The notes under the pieces were generated by a model. That model saw nothing but the letters and a program-made list of their open reading frames with translations. It made no database searches and was not told where the DNA came from. Position numbers and translations under genes: made by a program. A DNA stretch of 64,000 nucleotides from Amycolatopsis orientalis DSM 40040 = KCTC 9412 (GTDB taxonomy: Bacteria > Actinomycetota > Actinomycetes > Mycobacteriales > Pseudonocardiaceae): positions 124,001 through 188,000 of the forward strand of contig NZ_ASJB01000051.1 in NCBI RefSeq assembly GCF_000478275.1, written 5' to 3'. Below, piece after piece: positions 46,952 through 55,988 of this stretch (within the stretch, counting starts at the first letter, position 1; each line of letters begins with the position of its first letter).

Positions 46952-47911
46952 ATGCGACTGAAAGCGATTCTCGGTGCGGTCCTGTTGTGCGGCACGCTTT
47001 CCGCGTGCGGGCTCGAGGTCAACACCGCGCTGCCCTACAAGATCGAACCCGGCTCGATCCAGCCCATCCCGTCGCTCAAGGGCGTCGAGGTGACGGTGGG
47101 CTCCAAGGACTTCACCGAGAACATCATTCTGGGCTATATGGCCGAAATGGCGCTTTCCGCGGCGGGCGCGGACGTCATCGACCTGACCGACATCAAGGGC
47201 TCGAACTCGTCGCGCCAGGCGTTGCTCACCGGCCAGACCGACGTCGCCTGGGAGTACACCGGCACTGGCTGGATCAACTACCAGGGCAACGAACTCCCCG
47301 TCCCCGGCGGCGAAAAGGCGCAGTACGAAGCCACGAAGGCGGCCGACGAGGCGAAGTTCGGTATCACCTGGCTGAACTACTCGCCGCTGAACGACCAGTA
47401 CGGCTTCGCGGTCACCGAGGCCTACGGGGCGGCGAACAACCTGAAGACGACGTCGGATCTGGCGGCGTTCCTGAAGGGGAAGCCCGACCAGAACGTGTTC
47501 TGCCTGGAGACCGAGTTCACCAGCCGTCAGGACGGTTTCCCCGCCGCCGTGCGGGCGTACGGGTTCCAGAACCCGGTGATCAAGAACTTCGGCATCGGCA
47601 CGATCTACTCGGCCGTGGCGAGCGGGACCTGCCCGATCGGCGAGATCTTCACGACCGACGGCCGTATCGCCGGGCTCAACCTGCGCGTCCTCGAAGACGA
47701 CAAGAAGGCGTTCCCGCAGTACAACGCCGTGGCGACGCTGCGGACGGAGTTCCTGAACCAGCACCCGGAGCTGCGCGGCCCGCTCGAAGCCGTCAGCGCG
47801 GCCATCGACAACGAGCAGATGATCGAACTGTGCAAACAGGTCGACGTCGACGGCCGTGACCAGGGCGAGGTCGCCTACGAATGGATGAAGAAAAAGGGCT
47901 TCATCTCCTAG
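46952..47911 (+). CDS. Glycine betaine/choline-binding lipoprotein (OpuAC/ProX type)
   Basis: The 319-residue lipoprotein has a lipobox at LSACG and the OpuAC domain (VTVGSKDFTENIILGYMAEMAL, DVAWEYTGTGWINY, VFCLETEFTSRQDGFPA, HPELRGPLEAVSAAID). It begins 1 bp after the permease stop. It binds a quaternary ammonium osmolyte outside the cell. The operon ends in a 25-bp hairpin. Confidence 0.9.
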   Translation: MRLKAILGAVLLCGTLSACGLEVNTALPYKIEPGSIQPIPSLKGVEVTVGSKDFTENIILGYMAEMALSAAGADVIDLTDIKGSNSSRQALLTGQTDVAWEYTGTGWINYQGNELPVPGGEKAQYEATKAADEAKFGITWLNYSPLNDQYGFAVTEAYGAANNLKTTSDLAAFLKGKPDQNVFCLETEFTSRQDGFPAAVRAYGFQNPVIKNFGIGTIYSAVASGTCPIGEIFTTDGRIAGLNLRVLEDDKKAFPQYNAVATLRTEFLNQHPELRGPLEAVSAAIDNEQMIELCKQVDVDGRDQGEVAYEWMKKKGFIS

Positions 47912-47915
47912 GCGG

Positions 47916-47998
47916 GAGCTGAAGGGGACTTTCCCCGCATCCCACGCGGTGAAGGGAGCTTTCCTCGCATCTCATGCGGGGAAAGCTCCCTTCAGCTC
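47916..47998. terminator. Three-armed hairpin at convergent junction
   Basis: Outer arms 47916-47940 and 47974-47998 pair at 23 of 25 positions (GAGCTGAAGGG../..CCCTTCAGCTC). An inner related arm (GCGGTGAAGGGAGCTTTCC) lies between. It separates the osmoprotectant operon from the convergent gene ending at 48001, and has the same architecture as the repeat at 5101-5189. Confidence 0.7.
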
Positions 47999-48000
47999 GC

Positions 48001-48465
48001 TCAGACCCCCAACCGGTGCAGCAGCTTCCCCTCCAGCTGGTCCAGCTCCCCGGCCACGGCCCGGTGCGCCGCCTTGCGCCGTGCGGCGGGCATCCGCTCC
48101 GAAGCACGAACGGTCGCCGAAAGCTGCTCCAGTGTCCCCTGAGTGTCCTTCGCGAAGGCCACGTCGGCGTCTGTCGCCTTCGCGGACTTCTTCAGCTCCG
48201 CGAGTCCCTGCGTCAACCCCGCGATCCGCGCGTGCAGTGCGGCACCGCGTCCGCTGTACTCGCCGAGCTGGTCGACGGCGACTCCGAGCTTCTTCGCCTG
48301 GTAACGGTCGTATAGCTCTCGTGCGGCACCCGCCGCACGAACGGCGTACGGCGCGATCACCGGCAGTACGGCCGGTCCGAGCACTTTGGCCACCGCGACG
48401 GCGTTTTTCGCCTTCTTCGGGGTGAACCTGCCTTCGCCCTCGACGGCTTTGGCCTTGCGCGCCAT
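48001..48465 (-). CDS. Conserved actinobacterial helical protein of unknown function
   Basis: The 154-residue protein starts at ATG 48465 after GGGAGG. It has a basic N-terminus (ARKAKAVEGEG), a hydrophobic stretch (VAVAKVLGPAVLPVIAPYAVRAAG) that could be one membrane segment, and a long charged helical remainder with repeated Lys/Ala/Leu, possibly a coiled coil. It resembles DUF6474-type proteins as I recall them. No catalytic motif is visible. Confidence 0.7.
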   Translation of the reverse strand: MARKAKAVEGEGRFTPKKAKNAVAVAKVLGPAVLPVIAPYAVRAAGAARELYDRYQAKKLGVAVDQLGEYSGRGAALHARIAGLTQGLAELKKSAKATDADVAFAKDTQGTLEQLSATVRASERMPAARRKAAHRAVAGELDQLEGKLLHRLGV

Positions 48466-48555
48466 GGCACCTCCCACGCTGTGTCACAGACGAACTTACT
48501 GGTCCCCGAAGTGGCGGGCATGTCGGCTTGCCGGTCGCCTTCTAGAGTGTTGTCT

Positions 48556-50202
48556 GTGAGTAACGAGGTGCTACTGGACGCGGGAGCGGTGAGCCGCTGC
48601 CGGCGTCGCGTGCACCTTGAACACGATCCGGCGATGCGCGAGGTCCCGCTCGCCCCGCCCGACCCCGCCGCACAGCAGCGGATCGCCGACGCGGCAGCGC
48701 ATCGCGAGGCCATCGTGCGGCGGTTGATGGACGCGACCGGCCCGGACGCGGGCTGGGTCAAGATCGCTCGCGACCTCCCGGCCGCCGAGCGCGTGCAGCT
48801 CACCGAAGAGGCCTTCGCCGCCGAAGCGCGCTACATCTGGGGCGCGCTGCTGCCGGTGGACCGCGCGGGTCACCGGCGTGGCGGCTCCGAACTCCTGGTC
48901 CACACGGGCGCGGGGTACGTGCCGGTGCTGGTCGTGCGGCACCGCATCACCGATCGCGGCTCGGGCGCGCCGACCACGGTGATGACCGACCTCGACCCGG
49001 CGCGCCGGCTGCCCGACCCGGCGCGAAAGGTCCGGTCGCAACCGCGCGACCAGATGCGGCTCGCGCACCTCTATCGGATGCTCGAAGCGCTCGGGAAGCA
49101 CGAAGGGCACCGCGCCATCGGCGGCGTCATCGGGCTCGACGCGGACGTCGTCGTCTGGCACGACCTGTCCGCCGGCACCTGGCCGGGCGGGAAAAGCGCG
49201 CTGACGGAGTACCAGAGCCGCTTCGCCGACAGGCTCGCCATCGCGAGCGCGGCCGCCGAAGGCGAGGAGCCGCTCGCCGAGCCGTCCCGCGTCCTCGAAT
49301 GCCGTCGCTGTCCCTGGTGGCCGACGTGCGAGGTCGTGCTCACCGAAACCCGCGACGTCAGCCTGGTCGTCCGCGGCGAGGACGCGATGGAACTCCGCCG
49401 CGCCGGGGTGTCCACAGTGGACAAGCTGGCCGCCCTCGATCCGGCCGACGAGCCCCCGCCGATGAACTGGACCGGCGGTACCTTCGCCGACGCGATCATC
49501 CTCGCGCGTGCCTGGCTCGCCGATCTCACGATGGTGCGCAAGGTCGACCGCATCGAGGTCTCCCGCGGCGACGTCGAGGTCGACGTCGACATGGAGAGCT
49601 TCGGTGATTCGGGTGCCTACCTGTGGGGTTCGCTGCTGACCGGTGCCGACATCGGGATGGAGCAGGGCTACCGGGCCTTCGCGACCTGGGAGCCGCTGCC
49701 GACCGCGGACGAGGCGCGGTCGTTCGCGGAGTTCTGGGCCTGGTTCAAGGAAGTCCGCGAACGCACCCTCGCGGCCGGGCTGACCTTCCGCGCCTACTGC
49801 TACAACGCGCTCGCCGAGAACCGCTGGCTCTTCGGCTCCGCGGACCGGTTCGGCGACTACCCCGGCGTCCCCACGAAGGCGGAGATCGCGTCCTTTGTGG
49901 ACTCCGGGGAGTGGATCGATCTCTTCCGCAGCGTCACCGACCAGTTCCTGTGCTCGCACGGCAAGGGGCTCAAGGTGATCGCCCCGGTCGCCGGCTTCGC
50001 CTGGCGCGATCCCGAGGCGGGCGGCGAGGCGTCGATGAGCTGGTACCGCGACGCCGTCGGCATGGACGGCGGTGTCCCGGACGACGTCCAGCGCGAGCGC
50101 CTGCTGCGCTACAACGAGGACGACGTCCTGGCCACGCACGCGCTGCGGAACTGGATGACCGACCACGCGCAGACCTCCGTGCCGTACATGAACGACCTCT
50201 GA
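48556..50202 (+). CDS. TM0106-family RecB-like nuclease / RNase H-like exonuclease
   Basis: The 548-residue protein has an N-terminal PDDEXK/Cas4-like half (LLDAGAVSRCRRRVHLEHD, GGVIGLDADVVVWHD, LTEYQSR, and a cysteine group CRRCPWWPTC of Fe-S or zinc type). The C-terminal half is RNase H/DEDD-exonuclease-like (VDVDMESFGDSGAYLWGSLL, FRAYCYNALAENRWL, YNEDDVLATHALRNW). Such proteins are predicted DNA repair nucleases. GTG 48556 is preferred: TAGAGT at 48543-48548 lies 7 bp before it, consistent with a leaderless mRNA, and there is no Shine-Dalgarno. Confidence 0.85.
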   Translation: MSNEVLLDAGAVSRCRRRVHLEHDPAMREVPLAPPDPAAQQRIADAAAHREAIVRRLMDATGPDAGWVKIARDLPAAERVQLTEEAFAAEARYIWGALLPVDRAGHRRGGSELLVHTGAGYVPVLVVRHRITDRGSGAPTTVMTDLDPARRLPDPARKVRSQPRDQMRLAHLYRMLEALGKHEGHRAIGGVIGLDADVVVWHDLSAGTWPGGKSALTEYQSRFADRLAIASAAAEGEEPLAEPSRVLECRRCPWWPTCEVVLTETRDVSLVVRGEDAMELRRAGVSTVDKLAALDPADEPPPMNWTGGTFADAIILARAWLADLTMVRKVDRIEVSRGDVEVDVDMESFGDSGAYLWGSLLTGADIGMEQGYRAFATWEPLPTADEARSFAEFWAWFKEVRERTLAAGLTFRAYCYNALAENRWLFGSADRFGDYPGVPTKAEIASFVDSGEWIDLFRSVTDQFLCSHGKGLKVIAPVAGFAWRDPEAGGEASMSWYRDAVGMDGGVPDDVQRERLLRYNEDDVLATHALRNWMTDHAQTSVPYMNDL

Positions 50203-50243
50203 TCTCCCGGCGGCCGGGAGACTTGCGATCAAGCTCGTCCGTC

Positions 50244-50267
50244 CGAATACTCGCTTACGAGTATTCG
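50244..50267. promoter_or_regulatory. PadR operator
   Basis: A perfect 10-bp inverted repeat, CGAATACTCG-CTTA-CGAGTATTCG, lies 13 bp before the padR start. It contains ATACT-N8-AGTAT, the spacing typical of PadR boxes. Autoregulation of the PadR/methyltransferase pair is likely. Confidence 0.75.
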
Positions 50268-50280
50268 TAGGCGAGGAGGC

Positions 50281-50892
50281 GTGGTGAAGCGACGGAAGGT
50301 CGGGAATCTGCTGGCGCTGGCGATCCTGTCCACGCTGAACGAGCGCCCGATGCATCCGTACGAAATGGCCTCGGTCCTGAAGGCTCGCGGCAAGGACCGC
50401 GACATGGGGATCAAATGGGGTTCCTTCTACACGGTCGTCGGCAACCTGCGGAAACACGGCTTCATCGAGACCGTCGAGAGCGGTCGCGAGGGTGCCCGTC
50501 CGGAGCGCACGGTGTATCGGATCACCGACGCCGGCCGTGACGAAATGCTCGACTGGCTGCGCGAGCTGCTCGCCGAACTCGCGCCGGAGGAACCGAAGTT
50601 CGTCGCCGGACTGTCGGTGCTCGGGTGGCTCGGACCGGACGAGGTGATCGCCCTGTTCCGCACCCGGCTGGCGGCGCTCGACGACGAGATCGCCTCGACA
50701 CGGGCCGAATTGGCGCGGCTCCTGGAGGAGATTCCGCGACTGGTGCTGCTCGAGGTCGAGTACCACCTGGCGATCCGCGTGGCGGAGGCGGACTGGGTCC
50801 GCTCGGTCCTCGAAGAACTGACTTCCGGCTCGATGCCCGGTCTCGCCGAATGGCGGGCCCTGGTGACGGAAAGGGGGAGCACCCGCAGTTGA
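50281..50892 (+). CDS. PadR-family transcriptional regulator
   Basis: The 203-residue regulator has the PadR winged helix (LALAILSTLNERPMHPYEMASVLKARG, then IKWGSFYTVVGNLRKHGFIETVE, YRITDAGRDEMLDWL) and a C-terminal coiled-coil dimerisation helix. GAGGAGG at about 50273-50279 supports GTG 50281 or 50284. It lies 119 bp upstream of a SAM-dependent methyltransferase and probably controls it through the palindrome at 50244-50267. Confidence 0.9.
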   Translation: MVKRRKVGNLLALAILSTLNERPMHPYEMASVLKARGKDRDMGIKWGSFYTVVGNLRKHGFIETVESGREGARPERTVYRITDAGRDEMLDWLRELLAELAPEEPKFVAGLSVLGWLGPDEVIALFRTRLAALDDEIASTRAELARLLEEIPRLVLLEVEYHLAIRVAEADWVRSVLEELTSGSMPGLAEWRALVTERGSTRS

Positions 50893-51011
50893 AAGGGCCC
50901 CGGAGGGGTGTTGCAGCACCTCTCCGGGGCGACGATCCCGCAACCGGAACCCGGCCACGAGAAGGCATCTTGAGGATAGCCGGGCTCCGGGCACACCAAC
51001 CTGGAGTGACC

Positions 51012-51686
51012 ATGTCGAACATCAAGGACAGAAAACGGTTCAAGCTCATCCCGGAGATGGGCGGCGCGCTGGCACGGAACTACGCCCGGCAGCGCGGCAC
51101 GGAACCGCAGCTCGAACTCTGGCGGCGGCAGGCGCGCGAACTCACCGCGGACCTGCCGGAAGGCGCGAAGATCCTGGAGGTCGCCTTCGGCCCCGGCTAC
51201 TTCGCCGTCGAACTGGCGCGGCTCGGGTTCTCCGTCACCGGCCTCGACGTCGCACCGACGTTCGTCGAGATCGCGAGTGACTACGCGCGGGCTCAGGGCG
51301 TCGACGTCGAGTTCCGCGAGGGCGACGTTTCACGGATGCCGTTCGACGACGAGTCGTTCGATTTCGTCGTCTGCCAGGCCGCGTTCAAGAACTTCGTGTG
51401 GCCGGTGAAGGCGCTCGACGAGATGCACCGCGTGCTGCGTCCGGGTGGGACGGCCGTGGTGCAGGACATGAACCGGGACGCGACCGACGGTGACATCGTG
51501 CGCGAGGTCGAGAGCATGAAGCTCGGCAAACTGGCCGCTTTGACGACCCGGCAGACGCTCGGTCAGCTGCGGCGGCGTGCCTACACGCCGGTCGATTTCG
51601 GCGGGCTGGTCGCCGAAACCGCGTTCCGGACGGGCGAGATCACCACCGCCGGAATCGGATTGGACGTCCGGCTCACCCGCCCCTGA
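51012..51686 (+). CDS. Class I SAM-dependent methyltransferase
   Basis: The 224-residue Rossmann methyltransferase has the SAM motif I ILEVAFGPGYFAVEL, acidic motif II VTGLDVA, motif III EGDVSRMPFDDESFDFVVC, and HRVLRPGGTAVVQDM. It starts with ATG 51012 after GGAG. The protein resembles MenG/UbiE-like small-molecule methyltransferases; the substrate is unknown. It is downstream of and probably regulated by PadR. Confidence 0.88.
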   Translation: MSNIKDRKRFKLIPEMGGALARNYARQRGTEPQLELWRRQARELTADLPEGAKILEVAFGPGYFAVELARLGFSVTGLDVAPTFVEIASDYARAQGVDVEFREGDVSRMPFDDESFDFVVCQAAFKNFVWPVKALDEMHRVLRPGGTAVVQDMNRDATDGDIVREVESMKLGKLAALTTRQTLGQLRRRAYTPVDFGGLVAETAFRTGEITTAGIGLDVRLTRP

Positions 51687-51694
51687 CGTGCCAT

Positions 51695-51737
51695 GAAAGG
51701 TCCTTTCCTTGCGAAATTTGCAAGGAAAGGACCTTTC
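51695..51737. terminator. Perfect 18-bp hairpin at convergent junction
   Basis: Arms 51695-51712 and 51720-51737 (GAAAGGTCCTTTCCTTGC and complement) are perfect around a GAAATTT loop. It lies between the methyltransferase and the convergent SDR gene. No U-tract follows on either strand. Confidence 0.7.
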
Positions 51738-51755
51738 CTGGCGCGCGGAGGAGGC

Positions 51756-52514
51756 TCAGCGAGGGGCCATGCGCAGCGAGCCGTCCATCCGGACGACCTC
51801 GCCGTTCAGGTAGTCGTGGTCGATCAGCGACAGCGCGAGCTGCGCGTACTCGTCCGGCCGCGCGAGCCGCTTCGGGAACGGAACGCCTTCGGCCAGCGAA
51901 GCGCGGAACTCCTCACTCACCGTCGCCAGCATCGGGGTGTCGACGATGCCCGGCGCGATGGTCAGCACCCGGATCCCGTGCGACGCGAGGTCACGCGCGG
52001 CGGGCAGGGTCATCCCGACGATGCCGCCCTTGGACGACGAGTACGCCACCTGCCCGATCTGGCCGTCGAAGGCGGCGATCGACGCGGTGTTGATGATGAC
52101 GCCGCGCGCGTTGTCGGCGAGCGGTTCCGTCTTCGCGATGGCCTCGGCGGCCAGTGTGAGCACGTTGAAGGAGCCGATCAGGTTGATCTGGACGACCTTC
52201 GCGTACAGGGCGAGGTCGTGCGGTCCCTTCTTCGACAGGATTCGCGCGGACGGCCCGATCCCGGCGCAGTTCACCACGGTCCGCAGCGGCACCCCGGACT
52301 CGGCGGCGGTCGCGACGGCGGCGCGCACCTGCTCCGGGTCGGTCACGTCGGCCTCGACGTAAGTGATGCCCTCGACCTGGTCGGCGCCCTCGATGGCACC
52401 GGCGAGGTCCAGCGCGAAGACCCGCGCGCCCTTCGCCGCGAGCGCCTTCGCGGTCGCACCGCCGAGCCCGGACGCGCCACCCGTGACGAGCGCCGCGGTG
52501 TCGGTGATCTGCAT
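51756..52514 (-). CDS. SDR family oxidoreductase (3-hydroxyacyl-CoA dehydrogenase type II-like)
   Basis: The 252-residue SDR has TGGASGLGGATAKALA (cofactor), NCAGIGPSARILSK, Ser in INTASIAAFDGQIGQ, YSSSKGG (catalytic Tyr/Lys) and PGIVDTPML. The LDLAGAIEGADQVEGITYVEADVTD course resembles HSD17B10-like 3-hydroxyacyl-CoA dehydrogenases. It is a single gene, convergent with the methyltransferase. A fatty-acyl-CoA or steroid role is an inference. Confidence 0.88.
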   Translation of the reverse strand: MQITDTAALVTGGASGLGGATAKALAAKGARVFALDLAGAIEGADQVEGITYVEADVTDPEQVRAAVATAAESGVPLRTVVNCAGIGPSARILSKKGPHDLALYAKVVQINLIGSFNVLTLAAEAIAKTEPLADNARGVIINTASIAAFDGQIGQVAYSSSKGGIVGMTLPAARDLASHGIRVLTIAPGIVDTPMLATVSEEFRASLAEGVPFPKRLARPDEYAQLALSLIDHDYLNGEVVRMDGSLRMAPR

Positions 52515-52674
52515 GTTCTCCCTTTCGTCGACAACCGTTCATAGGTTAACGCTCGTTCGCATAAGTGGAGCGCGTGTGATGGCTCACGCCGGTGCGCAGC
52601 ATGTCGTGAGGAGTATTCGGACCCGAAGCATTCCGTTCTCTCGGAGGTCAACTGCGGCTGTCACCTTCAGCAGC

Positions 52675-53985
52675 ATGAGCGCTGCTCGGATCGTGGTGGT
52701 GGGGACCGGTTACGTCGGATTGACCACGGGGGCCTGCCTGGCCGGCCTGGGGCATCGAGTCACTTGCGTCGATGTCGACCAGGCGAAGGTCGCAAGGCTC
52801 TCCGCCGGACGGGTGGACATCCTGGAGCCGGGATTGTCCGAGCTGGTGTCGAGGGGGCTGACCAGCGGAAGACTCAACTTCGTGGTCGGCGCGCGCGACG
52901 CGGTCCGCGACGCGGAGGCCGTCTTCCTCTGCGTGCCCACGCCGATGGGCGCGGGCGGCTCGGCCGATCTGCGCGCGGTCGAAGCGGTGACCACCGAAAT
53001 CGGTGACGTCATCCCCGCGGGTTGTGCGCTGATCACCAAATCCACCGTGCCGGTGGGCACGTCGAAGCGCATCCAAGCGATGCTCGGCCGCACGGACGTG
53101 CCGGTCGTGTCCAATCCGGAGTTCCTGCGCGAGGGCACCGCGGTCGAGGACTTCCTCGGCCCGGACCGGATCGTCGTCGGTTCCGACGACGTCGCGGCCG
53201 CCCGCTGGGTCGGCGATCTCTACGCCGACCTCGCCGCCCCGGTCGTCGTCGCCGACGCGGCCAGCGCGGAACTGGTGAAGTACGCGGCGAACTGCTTCCT
53301 CGCGATGAAACTGTCCTATGTGAACTCGATCGCCGAACTGTGCGAACGCCTCGGCGCGGACATCGACCTGGTCACCGAAGGCATGGGTTACGACCGGCGC
53401 ATCGGGCGTTCGTTCCTCAAACCCGGTCCGGGCTGGGGTGGCTCGTGCCTGCCGAAGGACACCAGCGCGCTGGTCAGGGTCGCAGAGTCCGTGCAGTACG
53501 ACTTCACGCTGCTCACCTCGGCGATCGAGGAGAACATCGCGCAGCGGGACCGGATCGTCGCGAAGATCGCCGGCGCGGTCGGCGGGACACTGGCCGGTTC
53601 GCGGATCGGCCTCCTCGGCCTGGCGTTCAAGGCCGGGACGAACGACCTGCGCGATTCGCCCGCGCTCGCGGTCGCCTCGGTGCTGGGCGCGCTGGGTGCG
53701 GAACTGACCGCCTACGACCCGGCCATCGGCGGTCAGCTCGCCGGGATGACCGTGGTCGACGACCCGTACCAGGTCGCGAAGGCGGCCGACGCCGTCGTCG
53801 TGCTGACGGAATGGGACGAGTTCAAGCGGCTCGACTGGCACTACATGGCCGAGCAGATGGACGGCGACTCGGTCGTCGACACGCGCAATCTCCTTGAACC
53901 GCGCCAGATTCTCGACGCTGGCCTTTCTTGGCAGGGTGTCGGACGGCCGCGGGCGGCGCTGCGGCGGAAGGTCGCCGTCTCCTGA
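52675..53985 (+). CDS. ugd: UDP-glucose 6-dehydrogenase
   Basis: The 436-residue enzyme has the N-terminal NAD fold (IVVVGTGYVGLTTGACLAGLGH), ITKSTVPVGTS, SNPEFLREGTAVEDFL, the catalytic GWGGSCLPKD (Cys258), and GLAFKAGTNDLRDSPAL. It oxidises UDP-glucose to UDP-glucuronate for cell-envelope polysaccharide. ATG 52675 matches the family start; the longer frame upstream is not coding. A long hairpin terminator follows. Confidence 0.93.
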   Translation: MSAARIVVVGTGYVGLTTGACLAGLGHRVTCVDVDQAKVARLSAGRVDILEPGLSELVSRGLTSGRLNFVVGARDAVRDAEAVFLCVPTPMGAGGSADLRAVEAVTTEIGDVIPAGCALITKSTVPVGTSKRIQAMLGRTDVPVVSNPEFLREGTAVEDFLGPDRIVVGSDDVAAARWVGDLYADLAAPVVVADAASAELVKYAANCFLAMKLSYVNSIAELCERLGADIDLVTEGMGYDRRIGRSFLKPGPGWGGSCLPKDTSALVRVAESVQYDFTLLTSAIEENIAQRDRIVAKIAGAVGGTLAGSRIGLLGLAFKAGTNDLRDSPALAVASVLGALGAELTAYDPAIGGQLAGMTVVDDPYQVAKAADAVVVLTEWDEFKRLDWHYMAEQMDGDSVVDTRNLLEPRQILDAGLSWQGVGRPRAALRRKVAVS

Positions 53986-54005
53986 CCTGCCTGCCTCCCG
54001 CGGGT

Positions 54006-54060
54006 GTGTCATGAGGGTCCCCATAGGACGAATTTCGTCCTATGGGACCCCTCATGACAC
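54006..54060. terminator. 25-bp hairpin at convergent junction
   Basis: Arms 54006-54030 and 54036-54060 (GTGTCATGAGGG.. ..CCCTCATGACAC) pair at 23 of 25 positions around AATTT. The 3' arm overlaps the last codons of the convergent TetR gene. Confidence 0.72.
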
Positions 54061-54630
54061 GAGGGAGACGAGCGTCATCAGCCCATCCACGACCTCGTCG
54101 GCCGTCGGGGCGTTCTCCGGGTCGAGCATGTGCTGCAGCATCACGCCCGAATTCAGGGCCGTGGCGACCGCGCCGATCCGGCGCTCGTCCGCCTCGGTGA
54201 GGCTGTCCTCGTCGATCCCCAGCACACCCGCCGCCATCCCGCGGCGGCCTTCACGCTGGGCGGCGGCGAGCTGTTTCCGCAGTTCAGGGTGATGTTCGGA
54301 TTGCACGAACGCCTCGATCGAGGCGATCCACAGCTGCCGGTTGCGGCCGTAGGAGTCGATCATCGCGCGCCAGGACGCCCGGTACTGCTCGGACGGCGAG
54401 GCGTCCGGGTCGACAGCGCTCTTCATCTCCTCCAGAACCTCTTTGCCCCAGTGGTCCATCGCCTCGGAGAACGCCGTCAGCAGCAGGGCTTCCCGCGACC
54501 CGAAGTGGTAGCCGATCGCCGCGTGGCTGACCCCGGCCGCCGCCGCGATGTCCCGCACCGTCGTGCGTGACCAGCCCTTTTCCTTCAAGCACTGGATGGC
54601 GCCCGCCATCAGGTCCTCGCGATTACCCAT
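54052..54630 (-). CDS. TetR-family transcriptional regulator
   Basis: The 192-residue protein has a TetR helix-turn-helix (SRTTVRDIAAAAGVSHAAIGYHFGSREALL) and a C-terminal helical ligand domain with DEDSLTEADERRIGAV. It is divergent from the flavin monooxygenase gene at 54744 and likely represses it. A short symmetric site between the two genes (TGGTT-T-AACCA) is a candidate operator. Confidence 0.9.
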   Translation of the reverse strand: MGNREDLMAGAIQCLKEKGWSRTTVRDIAAAAGVSHAAIGYHFGSREALLLTAFSEAMDHWGKEVLEEMKSAVDPDASPSEQYRASWRAMIDSYGRNRQLWIASIEAFVQSEHHPELRKQLAAAQREGRRGMAAGVLGIDEDSLTEADERRIGAVATALNSGVMLQHMLDPENAPTADEVVDGLMTLVSLVS

Positions 54631-54663
54631 GCCCGAGATCCTAGACCACCCGGTTTATCCATT

Positions 54664-54674
54664 TGGTTTAACCA
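54664..54674. promoter_or_regulatory. Candidate TetR operator
   Basis: TGGTT-T-AACCA lies within CCATTTGGTTTAACCATATGG in the divergent promoter region between the TetR and monooxygenase genes. Its position and symmetry are the only evidence. Confidence 0.5.
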
Positions 54675-54743
54675 TATGGCTTGACCAAGCGTGCAAATCT
54701 GCCGTACGGTCACTCCCATCACCCAGAACCCCAAGGAGCAGCC

Positions 54744-55964
54744 ATGACGACCACCGTTCTGATCTCCGGCGCCGGCATCGCGGGACCGGCCCTCGCCTTC
54801 TGGCTGCGGGAGCGCGGTTTCGTGCCGACGGTCGTGGAGCGCGCCCCGGCCCTGCGTGAAGGGGGCAGCGCGGTCGACTTCCGGGGTGAGCAGATGACCC
54901 TGCTGAAGCGCATGGGCATCCTCGAGGACATCCGCGCGAAGGAAACCGCGATGGGCTCGCAGGTCGTCGTCGACACCCGGGGCAAGAAGGTCGCCGAGAT
55001 GCCGTCGGTGTTCTTCAGCGGCGAAGTCGAGATCGAACGCGGAGACCTGACGCGCATCCTCTACGACCACACGAAAAACGACGTCGAGTACGTCTTCGGC
55101 GACTGGATCACCGGTCTGGACGAGCTCGCGGACGGTGTCGACGTCACCTTCGCCCACGGCGAGAAGCGCAGATTCGACCTGGTCGTCGGCGCGGACGGAC
55201 TGCACTCGGGTGTCCGTCGCCTGGCCTTCGGTGAGGAGGAGCGGTTCCGCACGGATCTCGGCTTCCACACCGCGGGCTTCACCGCGCCCAACCACCTCGA
55301 CCTCGACCACCTCGGCCAGATCTGCAGCGTCCCCGGCCGGACGGTGATGGTCGCCAGCGGCCGGGACCGTTCGGTCCTCAACGTCAGCTTCGTCTTCGCG
55401 TCGGGACCGCTGGAGGTGCATCGGCGCGACATCGAGGCACAGAAGAAGGTCCTCGTCGAGCGCTACGCCGACTTCGGCTGGGAAGCTCCGGCGCTCTTGG
55501 AAGGGCTCGCCGACGTCGAGGTGCTGTACTTCGACTCGCTCAGCCAGATCCACCTCGACAAGTGGTCGCAGGGCAGGGTCGTGCTGCTCGGCGACGCGGC
55601 TTGGTGCGCCGGTCCGGGCGGTTCGGGCACCGGGCTCGCGATGATGGGGGCGTACATCCTGGCGGGAGAACTCGCCGCCGCGCGTGGAGACCACGAGGTC
55701 GCCTTCGCACGCTACGAAGAGAAATTGCGCGGTCCGGTGAAGGTTTCGCAGAAGCAGGCGGCCGGGATCGGCACGTTCCTCGCGCCGAAGACCCGGTTCA
55801 TGGTCGGCTACCGGAACTTCCTGTACCGGGTGCTGGGTTCGAAGCCGATGACGAAGGTGTTCACCTGGATCACTTCGCGGGCGGCGAACGCCGCGACGCT
55901 CGAAAACTACGACACCCCGGTCACCGCGCGGGGACAGCTTCACCTTCCGGGACTGAAAAAGTAG
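54744..55964 (+). CDS. FAD-dependent monooxygenase (TetX/PHBH-like)
   Basis: The 406-residue class A flavin monooxygenase has GxGxxG (ISGAGIAGPALAFWL), the DG motif (DLVVGADGLHSGVR) and the GD motif (VLLGDAAWCAGPGGSGTGLAMMGAYIL). AAGGAG supports ATG 54744. These enzymes hydroxylate aromatic or polycyclic compounds with NAD(P)H and O2, including tetracycline-type molecules. The divergent TetR suggests substrate-induced detoxification. Confidence 0.9.
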   Translation: MTTTVLISGAGIAGPALAFWLRERGFVPTVVERAPALREGGSAVDFRGEQMTLLKRMGILEDIRAKETAMGSQVVVDTRGKKVAEMPSVFFSGEVEIERGDLTRILYDHTKNDVEYVFGDWITGLDELADGVDVTFAHGEKRRFDLVVGADGLHSGVRRLAFGEEERFRTDLGFHTAGFTAPNHLDLDHLGQICSVPGRTVMVASGRDRSVLNVSFVFASGPLEVHRRDIEAQKKVLVERYADFGWEAPALLEGLADVEVLYFDSLSQIHLDKWSQGRVVLLGDAAWCAGPGGSGTGLAMMGAYILAGELAAARGDHEVAFARYEEKLRGPVKVSQKQAAGIGTFLAPKTRFMVGYRNFLYRVLGSKPMTKVFTWITSRAANAATLENYDTPVTARGQLHLPGLKK

Positions 55965-55988
55965 TTAGCAAAGCGTAGTATCGGCCTC

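Noticed and set aside
48571..50994. An 807-codon open frame on the minus strand
   Set aside because: It is antisense to the TM0106-type nuclease and PadR genes, both with recognisable motifs. The frame shows no domain.
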